A stretch of DNA of 24,977 nt from Prevotellaceae bacterium UBA2738 (GTDB taxonomy: Bacteria; Bacteroidota; Bacteroidia; Bacteroidales; Bacteroidaceae). The stretch lies in NCBI GenBank assembly GCA_002353585.1, contig DEJW01000009.1, forward strand, positions 48,570 through 73,546, in the 5' to 3' direction. The number at the start of each line of letters is the position of its first letter. Positions within the stretch are counted from its first letter, which is position 1. The position numbers and the translations under genes are program-made. Positions 22,260 through 24,977 of this stretch are shown here, in pieces. Below the pieces are notes generated by a model. The model did no database searches and had not been told where the DNA came from. It saw only the letters and a list, made by a program, of their open reading frames with translations.

Positions 22260-22313
22260 CCTACAAAAGTACAAAAAAGAAAGCACAATAGCAAACAAAA
22301 ACCTCACTTTTTC

Positions 22314-23744
22314 ATGACGTTTAGCGAATTTAAACGCGACATAGAGCACCATTTCGGTCATTATCCTACGGCTGATCAAGATAATGCCATCAACGTATTC
22401 TCTCAGTTTCTGGCATCTCGCGACTCTATGCCTGCCATGATACTGCGCGGTTCGGCAGGTACGGGCAAGACGTCGCTGGTGGCTGCTATGGTGCAGACGC
22501 TCATCGACCTGCGTCAGAAGGTGGTGCTCCTTGCCCCTACGGGCAGGGCAGCTAAGGTTTTGTCGCTCAACTGTGAGCGACCTGCCAGCACCATTCATCG
22601 CAAGATTTACCGCCAGAAGACGGGCAGCGCAGACTTCAGTCTCGATATAAACCTGCATGTTGACACCCTCTTTGTGGTTGACGAGGCGTCGATGATTAGT
22701 ACCCTGCCACAGGTGCAGAGTGAGGGGATGCCAAACTTCATAGGTAATGGAGGTGGGGTGATTGACGACCTTGTGACCTATGTCTATTCAGGGCGCAACT
22801 GTCGCTTGATGCTGGTGGGCGATACTGCCCAGCTGCCCCCAGTGGGCGAGGACGAGGCGCCAGCCCTTCAGCGTGGAGTGATGGAGTGTTACGGCATCAG
22901 GGTCTTTGAGTGCGACCTCAGCGAGGTGATGCGAGTGCAGATTAAGTCGGGCATACTATGGAATGCCAACAAGGTGCGCCGCCTTATCACCCACGATGCT
23001 GCCACCCAACTGCCTAAGATACGCTTCTCGGGGTTTGACGACATTATCTCGCTACCAGGCAATGAGATAGTGGAGAGTCTGGAGCAGAGCTATGCCCATG
23101 AGGGGATGGATGACACCATAGTAATCACCCGTAGCAACAAGACTGCCAACATATATAATAATGGAATACGCACCCAGGTGCTGGGACATGATGAACCCCT
23201 CTGCTCGGGCGACCGCATCATGATTGTCAAGAATCATTATTTTGACGACGAGGAGAATCCGCCTCTTCCCTTCATAGCCAATGGCGATATGGCTGTGGTG
23301 CGCAGGGTGCGCAGGGTGCGCCAACTATATGGTTTTACCTTTGCCGACCTAACCCTGCAGTTTCCTGACTACGACGATGTGGAGCTTGACATGACGGCAA
23401 TTCTCGACACTCTGCAGGGCGATGCTCCAGCGCTCACTCCGCAGCAGCAGAAACAGCTCTACGACAACGTGATGGAGGACTATCAGGACCTGCCACGCAA
23501 GGCTGACCGCCTGAAGGCTATGAAGAAAGACATCTACTACAACGCCCTTCAGATAAAGTTTGCCTATGCCGTAACCTGCCACAAGGCGCAGGGTGGTCAG
23601 TGGTCTCATGTGTATGTGGATCAGGGCTATATGACTGACGATATGCTCACCCCCGACTATATCCACTGGCTCTACACAGCCCTCACGAGGGCACAAAAAA
23701 AACTGTTCCTTGTCAATTGGAACAAGGAACAGATTCTCTCTTAA
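22314..23744 (+). CDS. RecD-like SF1 DNA helicase / AAA ATPase
   Basis: This 476-residue ATPase has the motif set of SF1B RecD-type helicases: Walker A GSAGTGKT (46-53), motif Ia APTGRAA (74-80), Walker B VVDEASM (121-127), motif III GDTAQLPPVG (169-178), and a C-terminal UvrD_C_2 region AVTCHKAQGGQWSHVYVD followed by YTALTRAQKKLFLV. It is much shorter than RecD or RecD2 and has no N-terminal extension, so it is the compact type common in Bacteroidetes. It is the only plus-strand gene. The start was set at the ATG because the upstream TTG lies in the promoter. Its precise role in repair or recombination is unknown. Its stop codon lies inside a heptamer array. Confidence 0.93.
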   Translation: MTFSEFKRDIEHHFGHYPTADQDNAINVFSQFLASRDSMPAMILRGSAGTGKTSLVAAMVQTLIDLRQKVVLLAPTGRAAKVLSLNCERPASTIHRKIYRQKTGSADFSLDINLHVDTLFVVDEASMISTLPQVQSEGMPNFIGNGGGVIDDLVTYVYSGRNCRLMLVGDTAQLPPVGEDEAPALQRGVMECYGIRVFECDLSEVMRVQIKSGILWNANKVRRLITHDAATQLPKIRFSGFDDIISLPGNEIVESLEQSYAHEGMDDTIVITRSNKTANIYNNGIRTQVLGHDEPLCSGDRIMIVKNHYFDDEENPPLPFIANGDMAVVRRVRRVRQLYGFTFADLTLQFPDYDDVELDMTAILDTLQGDAPALTPQQQKQLYDNVMEDYQDLPRKADRLKAMKKDIYYNALQIKFAYAVTCHKAQGGQWSHVYVDQGYMTDDMLTPDYIHWLYTALTRAQKKLFLVNWNKEQILS

Positions 23745-23803
23745 CCCTTAACTCTTAACTTTTAACTTTTAACTGTGAACTATGAACTATGAACTGTTAA
23801 CTC
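23741..23803. repeat. nine-unit heptamer array between convergent genes
   Basis: Nine 7-bp units run without break: TTAACCC, TTAACTC, TTAACTT (two), TTAACTG, TGAACTA (two), TGAACTG and TTAACTC. The first contains the TAA stop of the helicase; the base after the last begins the TAA stop of the carbamoyltransferase on the other strand. No other sequence separates the genes. Confidence 0.95.
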
Positions 23804-24778
23804 TTAAAGTGCCTCCAGCATTCTCTTTATCACCACTTCGGCACTTATTTCGCGGTTGGCAGCCTCAGGAATCACCAGCGAGTTCTTGCTCTCTATCACG
23901 TCATCCGTCACTATCAGTCCGCGTCTTACTGGCAGACAGTGCAGGAACTTGCCGTTATTGGTCCACGACATGTGCTCTGCGTCCACTGTCCAGTGTGCCA
24001 TCTTGTGGTAGTCATCCAGTATCTTGCCGTAGTCGGCAGGGTTGGTCACTCCAGGGCAAGACCAGTTCTTGGCATATATGAAGTCAGCACCCTCAAAAGC
24101 CTTTTTCTGGTCATATTCTATCTGCGCTCCCTTGGTAAACTGCGGGTCGAGCTCGTAGCCTTCAGGGTGGGTAATCACGAGGTCAACATCAGGAGCAGCG
24201 AGCATCCATTCAGCGAATGAGTCAGGCACAGCCTGTGGCAACGCCCTGCAGTGAGGTGCCCATGTCAGCACTGCCTTTACGCGCTCCTTGTCCTTATGTT
24301 CCTCGATGGTTATAAGGTCGGCAAACGCCTGCAGAGGGTGCACGGTAGCCGTCTCCATAGCGAACACGGGTCTGCCAGAATACTTCACAAACTGGTTTAC
24401 TATCGTCTCGGCGTAGTCGTAGTCTCTGTCGGTCAGTCCTGCAAACGAGCGTATGCCGATAAGGTCGCAGTAGCATCCCATCACGGGGATAGCCTCCAGC
24501 AGGTGTTCTGACTTGTCGCCATCCATTATCACTCCGCGCTCCGTTTCCAGTTTCCACGCTCCAGCGTTCACGTCGAGCACTATCACGTTCATGCCCAGGT
24601 TCATCGCTGCCTTCTGGGTTGACAGACGGGTGCGCAGAGAGTTGTTAAAGAACACCATCAGCAGGGTCTTGTTCTTGCCCAGGTGCTGAAAAGCATAACG
24701 GTCTTTCTTCACCAACTGCGCCTCTGCCAGCGCTCCCTTGATGTCGCCAAGGTCTTTCGCATTAAAAAAAGTCTTCAT
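23804..24778 (-). CDS. argF': N-succinylornithine carbamoyltransferase (AOTCase/SOTCase family)
   Basis: This 324-residue enzyme transfers a carbamoyl group from carbamoyl phosphate to an N-acylated ornithine in the Bacteroidetes arginine pathway. The carbamoyl phosphate motif is SLRTR (47-51), and family sequences such as NLGMNVIVLDVNAGAWKLE, EEHKDKER, HCLPVRRGLIVTDDVIES and VIPEAANREIS are all present. The overall sequence is close to the Bacteroides succinyl-specific enzyme. The residue known to decide between acetyl (Glu) and succinyl (Pro) ornithine is Ser90 here (GDKSEHLLE), so substrate preference is less certain; succinyl is more likely. It has its own promoter and ends inside a repeat array. 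Confidence 0.93.
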   Translation of the reverse strand: MKTFFNAKDLGDIKGALAEAQLVKKDRYAFQHLGKNKTLLMVFFNNSLRTRLSTQKAAMNLGMNVIVLDVNAGAWKLETERGVIMDGDKSEHLLEAIPVMGCYCDLIGIRSFAGLTDRDYDYAETIVNQFVKYSGRPVFAMETATVHPLQAFADLITIEEHKDKERVKAVLTWAPHCRALPQAVPDSFAEWMLAAPDVDLVITHPEGYELDPQFTKGAQIEYDQKKAFEGADFIYAKNWSCPGVTNPADYGKILDDYHKMAHWTVDAEHMSWTNNGKFLHCLPVRRGLIVTDDVIESKNSLVIPEAANREISAEVVIKRMLEAL

Positions 24779-24826
24779 CTTTTCTTATTATATTTTACGT
24801 TTGTAGGCCACTGAATTATTTCAATA

Positions 24827-24858
24827 CAAAGGTACGAATTTTTCTTGACACTACCAAA
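24827..24858 (-). promoter_or_regulatory. promoter of the carbamoyltransferase gene
   Basis: TTTG (24855-24858), a 20-nt spacer and TACCTTTG (24827-24834) on the minus strand fit the consensus closely. The leader would be about 42 nt. No ARG box was recognised. Confidence 0.8.
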
Positions 24859-24893
24859 TATCAGGGGAGAAAAATTTTCAAAAAACTTCCAAG

Positions 24894-24917
24894 GCGTTAC
24901 AGCGTTACAGTGTGACA
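24894..24917. repeat. short octamer array upstream of the carbamoyltransferase
   Basis: GCGTTACA occurs twice in tandem and is followed by the variant GTGTGACA. It lies about 35 bp upstream of the promoter. The rest of 24859-24977 is AT-rich with a TA run at the window end and no gene seen. Confidence 0.6.
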
Positions 24918-24977
24918 GTTAGAAAAATCGTAATGGAATACCCCTAAATTAACCTCAATATTATATTATATATATAT

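Noticed and set aside
22257..22313. TTG start of the helicase
   Set aside because: The codon is part of the TAATTTTG promoter element; the ATG at 22314 gives the expected N-terminus.

Overview
The window looks like a chromosomal segment of a Bacteroidales bacterium, most likely Prevotellaceae. The signs are a SusC/SusD carbohydrate-uptake locus, a complete porP-gldKLMN type IX secretion (T9SS) operon, an N-succinylornithine-type carbamoyltransferase, a DUF3822-rsmD-dnaG cluster, and promoters of the Bacteroidetes type (TTTG, about 20 nt, TAnnTTTG). Nearly all genes are on the minus strand; only one helicase gene is on the plus strand. Gene calls come from reading the translations. No database search was run.

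Region 1 (1-7732) is a polysaccharide utilization locus read right to left. It holds a membrane regulator with a periplasmic sugar-binding-protein domain, one TM helix and a cytoplasmic AraC domain, with no histidine kinase or receiver between them. SusC, SusD and a SusE-position surface lipoprotein cut by the window edge follow. A 21-bp tandem direct repeat lies just upstream of the susC promoter and is a good candidate operator. The regulator type and the DUF4960-like lipoprotein suggest a fructan locus, but no glycoside hydrolase is in view.

Region 2 (7733-8241) has no gene and is packed with structured repeats: two 54-55 bp modules with inverted ends, two inverted blocks of 11-bp repeats that could fold into a stem of about 44 bp, and five 21-bp units with a palindromic core.

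Region 3 (8242-15303) is the T9SS operon in the order porP, gldK, gldL, gldM, gldN, then an outer-membrane beta-barrel gene. Its gaps are filled with heptamer, hexamer and hairpin-bearing repeat arrays, and related repeats form parts of the coding sequences, including three signal peptides.

Region 4 (15402-18871) has a tRNA-Leu(CAA) with its own promoter and terminator. Next to it is a likely operon: a secreted glycine-rich protein, a DUF308-type membrane protein, a glutathione-peroxidase-like protein lacking the peroxidatic cysteine, and thioredoxin reductase.

Region 5 (18950-24858) has dnaG (TTG start), rsmD and DUF3822 on the minus strand, a divergent RecD-like helicase, and the convergent arginine-biosynthesis carbamoyltransferase. 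The helicase and carbamoyltransferase are separated only by a heptamer array that contains or abuts both stop codons.

The strongest candidates for something undescribed are the intergenic arrays, whose units contain stop codons or differing but perfectly paired hairpins, the kinase-less transmembrane PUL regulator with its tandem operator, and the degenerate GPx-like protein.
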